DNA of 6,380 bases from an uncultured Christensenella sp. (GTDB lineage Bacteria; Bacillota; Clostridia; Christensenellales; Borkfalkiaceae): positions 1 to 6,380 of the forward strand of contig CAJMEI010000071.1 in the NCBI GenBank assembly GCA_905212395.1, read 5' to 3'. Shown here piece after piece: positions 1 through 6,213 of this stretch. Both the position numbers and the translations under genes were made by a program. Within the stretch, counting starts at the first letter, position 1; each line of letters begins with the position of its first letter. The notes below the pieces were generated by a model. That model was given only the letters and a program-made list of their open reading frames with translations, was not told the origin of the DNA and did not search any database.

Positions 1-90
1 ATAATATTTAGGATAAAAATTAATATTTTTTATATTTTTTAGTATGGATTAAGAATCGTGGTTTACGGTTAAGACAATAAGGAGAAATTT
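1..90 (+). promoter_or_regulatory. AT-rich leader upstream of lon, with weak promoter candidate
   Basis: This non-coding stretch precedes lon. A possible promoter is TTAGGA (8-13), a 17-base gap, then TATATT (31-36). The -10 box matches consensus at 5 of 6 positions but the -35 only at 3 of 6, and such AT-rich sequence gives chance matches, so the call is weak. A clear ribosome binding site, AAGGAG (79-84), lies six bases before the lon ATG. I see no CtsR- or HrcA-type heat-shock operator. The window edge may cut off further control sequence. Confidence 0.25.
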
Positions 91-2406
91 ATGGAAGATA
101 TACAAGAACTCACTTACGATTATCCTTTAATTGCGTTAAAAGGATTAGTAGTATTACCGGATAACCGAGTCAGCATCGAAGTTGGGAGACAAGCTTCCGT
201 CAACGCGGTGAACGTGGCATTGGAAAGGGATAAATATATAGTTGTCGTCGCGCAAAAAGACCCGAATTTAGAAATGCCTAAATACGATGATTTATATAAC
301 GTAGGGGTATTATGCTCTATAAAAGAACGCGTAAACTTGCCAAACGGTACGAAAAGAATAATGTTAGATGCTTTAAAAAGGGTAAAAATTCAAGCTTTTA
401 ACGATTCCGAAGAGCTAACGTTCGTAACCGTAAAGGAATTAGAATTCGAAGGCGAAATAGATAACGAAACGGCTATTTTATGTAAAATGATAAGCCAACA
501 ATTTTCGGACTTGGTTGACCTTCAAAAGAAAAGAAACCCTAAATTGGAATATTTAAAGAGTATTACGGAATGTAGTCATGCGTACTGTAATATAATAACC
601 TTTAACGTTCCTATGACGGAAATTCAAAAGCAAGAAATTTTAGAAATAGACAATTTAAACGATAGACTTTTATTGTTGTTAAAAAGAATAAAAGCTTTAA
701 ACGAGTTTGTAGAAGTCGAAAAGAAAATAGCCGAAAAAGTTAAAGATAGTATGGATAAAAGCCAAAAAGAATACTATTTAAGGGAACAATTAAAAGCTAT
801 TCATAACGAACTTGGGGACGACGAAAACGAAATAGAAGGGTTAAGAACGCAAATATTAGCCAAAAAAATGCCGAAAGAAGTAGAAGAAAAGGCGTTAAAA
901 GAATTATCGAGAATGTCTAGAATGAATTCTTCTTCTCCCGATTACACGGTTTTAAGGGGATATTTAGATTGGATAATAGATTTGCCTTTTAATTCCGTCG
1001 GGGACGATTGCGATATTAAATACGCTAAAAACGTACTTGAAAAAGAGCATTACGGTCTTGAAAAAGTTAAGGACAGGATATTAGAATATCTTGCCGTATA
1101 TAAATTAACGGGCAAGCTAAACGGACCTATTATTTGTTTGGTAGGACCGCCCGGAGTAGGTAAAACGTCTATCGCGGGTTCCATAGCAAGGGCGTTAAAC
1201 AGAAATTTTGTAAGAATGAGTTTGGGCGGAGTTAAAGACGAAGCCGAAATCAGGGGACATAGAAAAACTTACATAGGCGCAATGCCGGGTAGAATAATTT
1301 TCGGTCTTAAAGAAGCGAAATGCGCAAATCCCGTATTTTTGCTAGACGAAATAGACAAAATTTCCAGCGATTTAAGGGGCGACCCCGCAAGCGCGTTGTT
1401 AGAAGTTTTAGACCCCGAACAAAATTCCACGTTTAGGGATAGATATTTGGAAATTCCTTACGATTTGTCTAAGGTCATGTTCGTAACTACGGCAAACAGT
1501 TTGGATACTATACCTCAACCGCTACTCGACAGAATGGAAGTTCTTACCATTTCGGGATATACTTATCAAGAAAAAGAAGAAATAGCAAAGCGTTATCTAA
1601 TTCCTAGACAAATAGAAGTAAACGGATTAAACGATAATTTAATTCGCTTTACGGACGAAGGGATAAAACTCATAATAGAAGGTTACACCAAAGAAGCGGG
1701 AGTAAGAAGTCTTGAAAGAGAAATCGCTTCCGTTTGCAGAAAAGTTGCAACCGAATACTCTTTAAGTAAAAAAGATAAAAAGAGAAAAATAGACGAAAAA
1801 GCCGTAATCAAATATTTAGGAAACGTTAAATTCGGACTTGAAGAAAAAGTCGAATCTAATGACGTCGGCGTTGCAACGGGACTTGCGTGGACGCAAGTTG
1901 GCGGAACCACTCTCTCCATAGAAGTAAACGTTATGGAAGGAAAAGGCGATTTAATTTTAACGGGCAAGCTCGGCGAAGTTATGCAAGAAAGCGCGAAAAC
2001 AGCGTTTTCGTATATAAAAAGCAACGCTGAAAAATACGGAATAAAAGAAGACGCGTTTACAAAACACGATATACACGTTCACGTTCCCGAAGGGGCTACC
2101 CCTAAAGACGGACCTAGCGCGGGTATCACGCTTGCAACGGCAATTTTATCGGCTTTAACGGGTAGAAAAGTTAGAAACGACGTGTCTATGACGGGCGAAA
2201 TAACTTTACGCGGAAGAGTTCTTGCTATAGGCGGATTAAAAGAAAAATCTTTGGCGTCTTATAAAATAGGCGTTAAAAATATCATTATTCCTAAGGCAAA
2301 CGAAAAAGATATAGAAGAAATTCCCAATTGTATTGTTTCCGAACTTAACTTTATTCCCGTAAAAGACTACGACGAGGTTTACAAAAACGCATTCGTAAAC
2401 GAATAA
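91..2406 (+). CDS. lon: ATP-dependent Lon protease (LonA type)
   Basis: Cytosolic AAA+ serine protease that unfolds and degrades damaged and selected regulatory proteins as a hexamer. At 771 residues it has the full usual length (B. subtilis LonA is about 774). Order of domains: N-terminal substrate-binding LON domain (about 8-205); helical linker with the family's EYYLREQLKAIHNELG stretch (227-242); AAA+ module with Walker A GPPGVGKT (352-359), Walker B FLLDEID (416-422), sensor-1 Asn469, probable arginine finger Arg481 and sensor-2 Arg539 in AGVRSLERE; and the C-terminal protease domain. The catalytic dyad is Ser676 in KDGPSAG and Lys719 in GGLKEK, 43 residues apart as in other Lon enzymes. 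The ATG at 91 is supported by AAGGAG six bases upstream. All catalytic motifs are intact. The gene is followed after 12 bases by engB, a conserved arrangement in Bacillota, so the two are probably co-transcribed. Confidence 0.97.
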   Translation: MEDIQELTYDYPLIALKGLVVLPDNRVSIEVGRQASVNAVNVALERDKYIVVVAQKDPNLEMPKYDDLYNVGVLCSIKERVNLPNGTKRIMLDALKRVKIQAFNDSEELTFVTVKELEFEGEIDNETAILCKMISQQFSDLVDLQKKRNPKLEYLKSITECSHAYCNIITFNVPMTEIQKQEILEIDNLNDRLLLLLKRIKALNEFVEVEKKIAEKVKDSMDKSQKEYYLREQLKAIHNELGDDENEIEGLRTQILAKKMPKEVEEKALKELSRMSRMNSSSPDYTVLRGYLDWIIDLPFNSVGDDCDIKYAKNVLEKEHYGLEKVKDRILEYLAVYKLTGKLNGPIICLVGPPGVGKTSIAGSIARALNRNFVRMSLGGVKDEAEIRGHRKTYIGAMPGRIIFGLKEAKCANPVFLLDEIDKISSDLRGDPASALLEVLDPEQNSTFRDRYLEIPYDLSKVMFVTTANSLDTIPQPLLDRMEVLTISGYTYQEKEEIAKRYLIPRQIEVNGLNDNLIRFTDEGIKLIIEGYTKEAGVRSLEREIASVCRKVATEYSLSKKDKKRKIDEKAVIKYLGNVKFGLEEKVESNDVGVATGLAWTQVGGTTLSIEVNVMEGKGDLILTGKLGEVMQESAKTAFSYIKSNAEKYGIKEDAFTKHDIHVHVPEGATPKDGPSAGITLATAILSALTGRKVRNDVSMTGEITLRGRVLAIGGLKEKSLASYKIGVKNIIIPKANEKDIEEIPNCIVSELNFIPVKDYDEVYKNAFVNE

Positions 2407-2418
2407 ACGGGGGTAAAA

Positions 2419-3048
2419 ATGAAAATAGTCAAGGCGGAATTTATTACGTCGGCAAAAACGGGCGCGCAATTTATAAAAACGGATAAACCCGTAATTGCCG
2501 TTTGCGGAAAGTCAAACGTCGGTAAAAGTTCGTTTATAAATATGCTTGCCAACCAAAAAAAGCTTGCAAGGACTAGCAACACTCCGGGGAGAACAAGGCT
2601 TGTCAATTATTTCGATTTCGGTCAGTTTATTTTAGCGGATTTACCCGGTTACGGATTTGCCAAAGTCAGCAAGGAAGAAAAAATCAGTTGGGCTAAAACC
2701 GTAGAAGAATTTTTTTCTTGCGGGCAAATAATCCACGCGCTTTCTTTAATCGACGTAAGGCATAATCCCACGCAAGACGATTGCGATTTAATTAGATACT
2801 TTCACCAAACGCTTACTCCGTTTTCGGTAATAGCTACCAAATGCGATAAACTAGGTAAATCTAAAATCAAACCGCAAGTTTTGGCGGACTATTTAAGAAT
2901 GGGTAGCGCAAATATTATAGGCGTGTCTAGCGAAAACGGTTACGGGAAAGACGCGGTTTTAGCATTACTTGACCACGTTTTAAAAGTCAATAAAGAGCAA
3001 AAAGAAAATACGGATACTTGCTTAGAAGTTGACGAAATAGACGAATAA
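2419..3048 (+). CDS. engB: ribosome biogenesis GTPase EngB (YsxC/YihA family)
   Basis: Small GTPase of the TrmE-Era-EngA-EngB group. Known members are essential in B. subtilis and act in late assembly of the large ribosomal subunit. The 209-residue product has every G motif: G1 GKSNVGKS (30-37), G2 around Thr55 in the family-specific NTPGRT, G3 DLPGYGFA (74-81), G4 TKCD (140-143), and a G5-like VSS near 175. The LIDVRH segment (110-115) is also typical. The last 20 or so residues form a polar acidic tail that looks dispensable. The start is supported by a GGGGG run (2409-2413) six bases before the ATG. It follows lon by 12 bases and is followed after 28 bases by a feoA-like gene. Its TAA stop touches the first arm of an inverted repeat at 3048-3078. 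Confidence 0.96.
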   Translation: MKIVKAEFITSAKTGAQFIKTDKPVIAVCGKSNVGKSSFINMLANQKKLARTSNTPGRTRLVNYFDFGQFILADLPGYGFAKVSKEEKISWAKTVEEFFSCGQIIHALSLIDVRHNPTQDDCDLIRYFHQTLTPFSVIATKCDKLGKSKIKPQVLADYLRMGSANIIGVSSENGYGKDAVLALLDHVLKVNKEQKENTDTCLEVDEIDE

Positions 3049-3078
3049 TACTTTATTGTAAAACATAAAATAAAGTAT
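3048..3078. repeat. perfect 10-base inverted repeat over the feoA start
   Basis: ATACTTTATT (3048-3057) and its exact reverse complement AATAAAGTAT (3069-3078) are separated by 11 bases. The left arm begins at the last base of the engB stop codon and the right arm covers the first two bases of the feoA ATG. No T-run follows, so it does not look like a terminator. It could be an operator for a dimeric regulator or an RNA hairpin that hides the feoA start. The repeat is seen directly; the function is inferred. It does not resemble the Fur box or the DtxR/IdeR consensus that I know. Confidence 0.6.
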
Positions 3079-3286
3079 GAATTTACGTTTTGCGCTTTGC
3101 AACAAACAATTAAAAATAGTAAAAATATTATTTTACAATATAAATTTAGAACGTTTAGGCTTGTCCCCGAACGTTCTTTGTTTTATGCCTTTTAAGACAA
3201 AAAAAATAAATTGCGTAGTAGCAAGCGGTAAGGTAATCGTTTTAGAAAACGAAGTTGCGGAGAAGGTGATGGTAGAATATGTTTGA
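3077..3286 (+). CDS. feoA: FeoA-like SH3-fold protein, ferrous iron uptake accessory
   Basis: Small cytosolic protein of 69 residues, near the usual FeoA length of about 75. FeoA proteins have an SH3-like fold and assist the FeoB iron transporter. The diagnostic stretch is ERLGLSPN (25-32), matching the family pattern RLxxLGLxPG. It is followed by two strands and the closing VIVLENEVAEKVMVE (53-67), which fits the usual ending where a residue pair such as ALR precedes the last helix and strand. The glycine after the proline is replaced by Asn32, so similarity is moderate. No good ribosome binding site precedes the ATG at 3077, and the start lies inside an inverted repeat, so translation may be coupled to engB or controlled. 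The frame overlaps feoB by 8 bases, a classic feoAB layout, and this context is the strongest support for the name. Confidence 0.75.
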   Translation: MNLRFALCNKQLKIVKILFYNINLERLGLSPNVLCFMPFKTKKINCVVASGKVIVLENEVAEKVMVEYV

Positions 3287-5075
3287 ATACTATTTAACGG
3301 GAAACGCCAACAGCGGTAAAACAACGCTTTATAACGCGTTATGTAAAGCAGACGAAAAAACGGGAAACTGGCACGGGGTAACGGCCGTAGTAAAAAAGTC
3401 GGGCTATATGTTCGATAACGAAAGATTTTTGGTAAGCGATTTACCGGGAATTTATTCTTTAAATCCCGTTTCGTTAGAAGAAAAAAACAGCGTTGACGCA
3501 ATAAAAAGCGTAAAAGAACAACTGATAGTCGTGGTGATTGATATAAACTCTTTACAAAGCGGAATAAAGCTATGTAAGGACTTATTAAAAGAAAAGCTGA
3601 AATTTACGGTGGTATTAACTAAAACGCAAAGAAAAAAAATGAGCTTAATAAACAAGTGCGAACGCATTTTTGGCATTAAATGTTTTTGCGTAAACGCGTA
3701 CGATAGAAAATCGGTTAAAGCGTTTAAGGAAAGCGTAAAAAATTTGCCTATCGTAACGGAAATAAAAGACGAAAAAATAGAGCAAAACAATTTTAAGTCA
3801 ATAGATAAAATTTTTTTGAATTCGTTTTTCAATTTAGTTTTTTTTATCGTTTTTTCGTGCGTAGCGTTATATTGTTCGATAGGAAAATATTCGTTAGGCA
3901 GTTTTTTATCGGATAAATTAAATAGCCAAACCGAAAATGTTTCCGTTAGGGCGTATGCGTTTTTAAACGGCAGAGTTACGGAATTAGTTAGAAAAATTAT
4001 TGTTAAAGGCGTAATAGAAGGAATAGGTAGCGTGCTTAGTTTTATTCCGCAAATATTTATCCTTAACTTTTTTATTTCTTTATACGAAGAAAGCGGATTT
4101 GCCGAGCGTACTTCTTGTTGCGTAGGCGTAAGCTTATCAAAACTAGGCTTAGGCGTAAAATGTTTGTTTCCGCTTGTGTCGGGGCTTACTTGCACGGGGG
4201 TATCGTGTGAACTATGCAACAGTTGCGAAAACGAAAAAATCAAAAAAAGAACTATGGATTGTTTGTCTTTCGTGCCGTGTTCGGCAAAAAACGCAACGCT
4301 TATATATTTATGTAAAACTTTTTTCGCTAAGCCTTTTATCGCGATAATTTCGCTATACGTTTTGCAAGTTTTTATAATCGTATTTCTTGCCATAGCTTTA
4401 AAAATTATTTACGGCGTTCAAAGACAACCGCTCATTAAAGAGTTAGATTGTTTGCGTTTTCCGCCCGTAAGTTTTATTTTTAAAAGGAGTTTTAAGGCGG
4501 TGGGCGATTTCGTAAAAAAAGTGGGAATTATAATTACTTTAATTTCCGTATCTTTAACCTTATTTACGGCAGTCAACGCAAATTTTAGTTTTTGTGAAAA
4601 TTTATCGGAAAGCATGCTAGCTTTCGTCGCTAAAAAAATAAGTTTTGTTTTCTATCCTTTGGGGATATACGATTGGCGTTACAGCGTGGGCGCGATATGC
4701 GGTTTTTTTGCCAAAGAAGGCGTAATAGGCGCGTGTTCTTCTTTAAATTTATCTAGAGCGGGTTTAAGTTTTGCTTCGCGTTTTTCTTACTGCGTGTTTA
4801 TTTCGTTATATTCGCCTTGTTTCGTTGCGCTCGCGTCTTTTAAAAAGGAAAGTAATTTTGCTTTTTCTTTAAAAATATTTATAAGAAATACCTTAATCGG
4901 ATATATAGGCGGATTTTTATGCTATAAAACGTTAAATAAAAACTATTTATCGTTGATTATTTTCTTAATCGCTGTTATAATAATAACAGCGGTGTTATAT
5001 GGTATTAAAAAGCGTAACGGTAAAAAAACAAGGGTTAATTTCGGAAATAGCTCTTCGTCAAGGAATAGGATTTAA
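3279..5075 (+). CDS. feoB: divergent ferrous iron transporter FeoB
   Basis: Membrane protein of 598 residues, at the short end for FeoB. It would move Fe2+ into the cell using a cytosolic G domain. The N-terminus has G1 GNANSGKT (8-15), the FeoB-type GNWHGVT with G2 Thr35 (29-35), and G3 DLPGIYSL (54-61) followed by the SLEEK segment. The G4 position, normally N-x-x-D, reads TKTQ (114-117), so guanine specificity may be altered. The membrane part starts near residue 183. It keeps FeoB landmarks: VLSFIPQI (252-259), GFAERTS (273-279), FPLVSGLTC (297-305), VPCSA (332-336), DWRY (465-468), GFFAKEG (475-481) and SPC (512-514). A last hydrophobic segment spans about 555-575. Nine cysteines lie between 280 and 334, including CELCNSC. 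The ATG at 3279 follows GGAGAAGGTG (3259-3268). It overlaps feoA by 8 bases and the rluA start by 77 bases. FeoB is the best assignment; substrate and activity are inferred. Confidence 0.88.
   Translation: MFEYYLTGNANSGKTTLYNALCKADEKTGNWHGVTAVVKKSGYMFDNERFLVSDLPGIYSLNPVSLEEKNSVDAIKSVKEQLIVVVIDINSLQSGIKLCKDLLKEKLKFTVVLTKTQRKKMSLINKCERIFGIKCFCVNAYDRKSVKAFKESVKNLPIVTEIKDEKIEQNNFKSIDKIFLNSFFNLVFFIVFSCVALYCSIGKYSLGSFLSDKLNSQTENVSVRAYAFLNGRVTELVRKIIVKGVIEGIGSVLSFIPQIFILNFFISLYEESGFAERTSCCVGVSLSKLGLGVKCLFPLVSGLTCTGVSCELCNSCENEKIKKRTMDCLSFVPCSAKNATLIYLCKTFFAKPFIAIISLYVLQVFIIVFLAIALKIIYGVQRQPLIKELDCLRFPPVSFIFKRSFKAVGDFVKKVGIIITLISVSLTLFTAVNANFSFCENLSESMLAFVAKKISFVFYPLGIYDWRYSVGAICGFFAKEGVIGACSSLNLSRAGLSFASRFSYCVFISLYSPCFVALASFKKESNFAFSLKIFIRNTLIGYIGGFLCYKTLNKNYLSLIIFLIAVIIITAVLYGIKKRNGKKTRVNFGNSSSSRNRI
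4970..4991. repeat. perfect 9-bp hairpin just before the rluA start
   Basis: CGCTGTTAT (4970-4978) and ATAACAGCG (4983-4991) are exact reverse complements around a four-base AATA loop. The hairpin lies inside the 3' end of feoB, encoding part of its last membrane segment, and ends seven bases before the ATG at 4999. That is where a ribosome binding site for the next gene would be, and no strong one is visible. It may modulate or couple translation of the downstream gene. With no T-run after it, it is not a standard terminator. Confidence 0.5.
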
Positions 5076-5961
5076 TCAAATAAAAAAAATTTTACGCAAA
5101 AAAGACGTAAAGGTAAACGGAGTGAGAACGAATAAAGATATTTGCGTAAATAAAGGCGATAAGCTCGATTTCTATTTAGAAGAAGTAAAAAAGGATTTAT
5201 CCGTTTTATATCAAGACGAAAATTTAATAGTTTGCAATAAAGAGCAAGGAATAGAATCGGTAGATTTTTACGAAAGGGTAAAACAAAAATTTCCTACCGC
5301 GATTTTTACGCATAGGTTAGATAGAAATACGGGCGGACTTATAATTTTTGCTTTAAACGCCACCGCATACGACGAACTTTTTAAAGCTTTAAAGCAAAGA
5401 ACAATCGAAAAGTATTACCTTGCCAAAGTATACGGAAAAATGCCAAAGCAAGAGCAAACCTTAACGGCTTATTGTAAAAAGGACGCAAAAAATTCTTTCG
5501 TAAAAGTTTATCCCGATTATAAAGCGGGCAGGCTAAAAATCGTAACCGAATATAAAGTTTTAAATTACGACGGGGAAAATAGCTTGGTAGAAGTAAAACT
5601 AATAACGGGCAGAACGCACCAAATAAGGAGTCATTTGGCGTTTGTAGGTAATTTTATTTTGGGAGACGGGAAATACGGCAAAGAAGAAATAAATAAAAAA
5701 TATAGTAAATATTCATTAGGAACAAAACAAAAATTAGGTATAACACAAGTATTAATGGAAGATCCAAAGTTAATTGTATTAGATGAGCCATTAAATGGCA
5801 TAGAAAATGAAACAGCAAAAGAGGTAAGAAAAATATTAAATGAAGAAAAGAAAAAGGATAAAATAATAATTGTAGCTTCTCATATAAAAGAAGATATAGA
5901 TACTTTAGCAGATGTTGTTTATAATATTGATAATGGTATTGTAGAAAAAATAAAGGGATAA
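4999..5961 (+). CDS. RluA-family pseudouridine synthase joined in frame to an ABC ATPase C-terminus (chimeric ORF)
   Basis: The 320-codon frame has two unrelated parts. Residues 1 to about 234 are an RluA-family enzyme, which converts uridine to pseudouridine in rRNA or tRNA. They include an S4-like RNA-binding segment (about 16-60, with KKILRKKDVKVNG), the catalytic motif HRLDRNTGG (105-113, Asp108 the nucleophile), GRTHQIRSHLA (204-214) and GDGKYG (222-227). The C-terminal 65-80 residues normal for this family are absent. Residues from about 235 are the end of an ABC ATPase: signature YSLGTKQKL (238-246), Walker B LIVLDEP (258-264), H-loop His295. No Walker A or Q-loop is present, so this part could not bind ATP alone. 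Base composition changes at the same point. The start at 4999 overlaps feoB by 77 bases and fits the S4 domain start. The RluA call is firm; the whole frame is probably an assembly or recombination chimera. The RNA target site cannot be told. Confidence 0.85.
   Translation: MVLKSVTVKKQGLISEIALRQGIGFNQIKKILRKKDVKVNGVRTNKDICVNKGDKLDFYLEEVKKDLSVLYQDENLIVCNKEQGIESVDFYERVKQKFPTAIFTHRLDRNTGGLIIFALNATAYDELFKALKQRTIEKYYLAKVYGKMPKQEQTLTAYCKKDAKNSFVKVYPDYKAGRLKIVTEYKVLNYDGENSLVEVKLITGRTHQIRSHLAFVGNFILGDGKYGKEEINKKYSKYSLGTKQKLGITQVLMEDPKLIVLDEPLNGIENETAKEVRKILNEEKKKDKIIIVASHIKEDIDTLADVVYNIDNGIVEKIKG
5690..5712. other. junction between two unrelated DNA sources
   Basis: RluA similarity runs through GDGKYG and the following EINKK (to about 5700), while ABC ATPase similarity starts with the signature motif at 5710-5737. 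The join lies in an A/T-only run broken by one G. CpG is frequent up to 5677 (38 in 5041-5700), then absent until 6075. Codon choice changes with it, for example from gcg, acg and ggc to gca, aca and ggt. A short shared A/T run is where a false overlap or a microhomology-driven recombination would occur. Confidence 0.8.
5704..5961 (+). pseudogene. C-terminal fragment of an ABC transporter ATPase (5' end missing)
   Basis: About 85 codons encode the second half of a nucleotide-binding domain. Seen are the signature YSLGTKQKLGI, Walker B with catalytic glutamate in LIVLDEP, D-loop NGIE and H-loop ASH. The spelling YSLGxKQ and the H-loop followed by KEDIDTLAD resemble the BcrA/NatA-like group of exporters, which pair with a separate ABC-2 type permease; that subgroup is inferred. 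About 130 N-terminal residues with Walker A and Q-loop are missing because of the upstream join. The natural stop (TAA 5959-5961) is present. In its source genome this was probably the 3' end of an intact gene lying just before rpmH. It lies in the same frame as the rluA-like part, which supplies the only start codon here. Confidence 0.8.
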
Positions 5962-6044
5962 AATTAAATTTTAATTGACAAAAGCCTAACTTTCTCATAT
6001 AATTAGTAAATGAAAAAGGCAATTTAGTTTGGAGGTGCAAAAGA
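5962..6044 (+). promoter_or_regulatory. consensus sigma-A promoter and strong RBS for rpmH
   Basis: TTGACA (5975-5980), a 17-base spacer, and TATAAT (5998-6003) match the housekeeping promoter consensus at all 12 positions. The AT tract just upstream (5961-5974) resembles an UP element that would strengthen it. Transcription should start near 6010, leaving a leader of about 35 bases. GGAGGTG (6031-6037), seven bases before the rpmH ATG, is a near-perfect ribosome binding site. Such strong signals fit a ribosomal protein gene. Confidence 0.85.
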
Positions 6045-6170
6045 ATGAAAAAAGGAACATTTCAACCTAATAATCGTAGAAAAGCAAAAAAACATGGTTT
6101 TTTCTCACGTATGAAATCAGGTATTGTTAATAAAAGAAGAGCTAAAGGAAGAAAAAAATTATCAAAATAA
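6045..6170 (+). CDS. rpmH: 50S ribosomal protein L34
   Basis: The 41-residue, highly basic product is a structural protein of the large ribosomal subunit, bound to 23S rRNA. It shows the family start TFQPNNRRKAKKHGF (5-19) and ending RRAKGRKKLSK (31-41). B. subtilis L34 has 44 residues; here one residue is inserted near the start and about four are missing from the central SSKNGR region (around 24-27), so it is slightly short. The start is fixed by the strong GGAGGTG site and by family similarity. It is followed by a terminator-like hairpin and then rnpA, the order found next to the replication origin in most bacteria. I cannot see dnaA or the origin here; the left side holds the ABC ATPase fragment instead. 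Confidence 0.96.
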   Translation: MKKGTFQPNNRRKAKKHGFFSRMKSGIVNKRRAKGRKKLSK

Positions 6171-6171
6171 T

Positions 6172-6194
6172 ACCACTTGAAAAAAGTGGTTTTT
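6172..6194 (+). terminator. small intrinsic terminator or attenuator between rpmH and rnpA
   Basis: ACCACTT (6172-6178) pairs with AAGTGGT (6184-6190) as a 7-bp stem with a GAAAA loop, followed by a T-run (6190-6194) that ends in CTG. The hairpin starts one base after the rpmH stop codon. The short stem and T-run suggest partial termination, which would make much more rpmH than rnpA transcript. This is consistent with the need for far more L34 than RNase P protein. Confidence 0.6.
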
Positions 6195-6213
6195 CTGTAT
6201 AAAGAGGTAATTT

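Noticed and set aside
1..42. End of an upstream coding gene reaching a TAG at 40-42
   Set aside because: The stretch is almost entirely A and T, encodes mostly Ile, Phe and Lys, and shows no recognisable protein ending.
1683..2024. Minus-strand frame of 113 codons inside lon
   Set aside because: Opposite the conserved AAA+ and protease parts of lon. No family motif seen; treated as a shadow.
3048..3078. Fur or DtxR box upstream of feoA
   Set aside because: The inverted repeat does not match the consensus patterns I know for either regulator, so no regulator is named.
3452..4393. Open reading frame of 313 codons on the minus strand opposite feoB
   Set aside because: It lies fully opposite a gene with clear FeoB motifs, has no recognisable domain and a composition expected from the complement of a membrane protein gene.
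4999..5961. A genuine bifunctional RNA-modifying ABC protein
   Set aside because: Both domains are truncated, ATP binding cannot form without Walker A, and base composition changes exactly at the join. Kept only as a low-probability alternative.
5961..5974. Short A/T near-palindrome before the rpmH promoter
   Set aside because: Its sequence is only A and T and is better explained as an UP-element-like tract or chance.
5654..6040. Minus-strand frame of 128 codons across the junction
   Set aside because: It is rich in Leu, Phe and Tyr because it complements A-rich coding DNA, crosses the suspected join, and covers the rpmH promoter.
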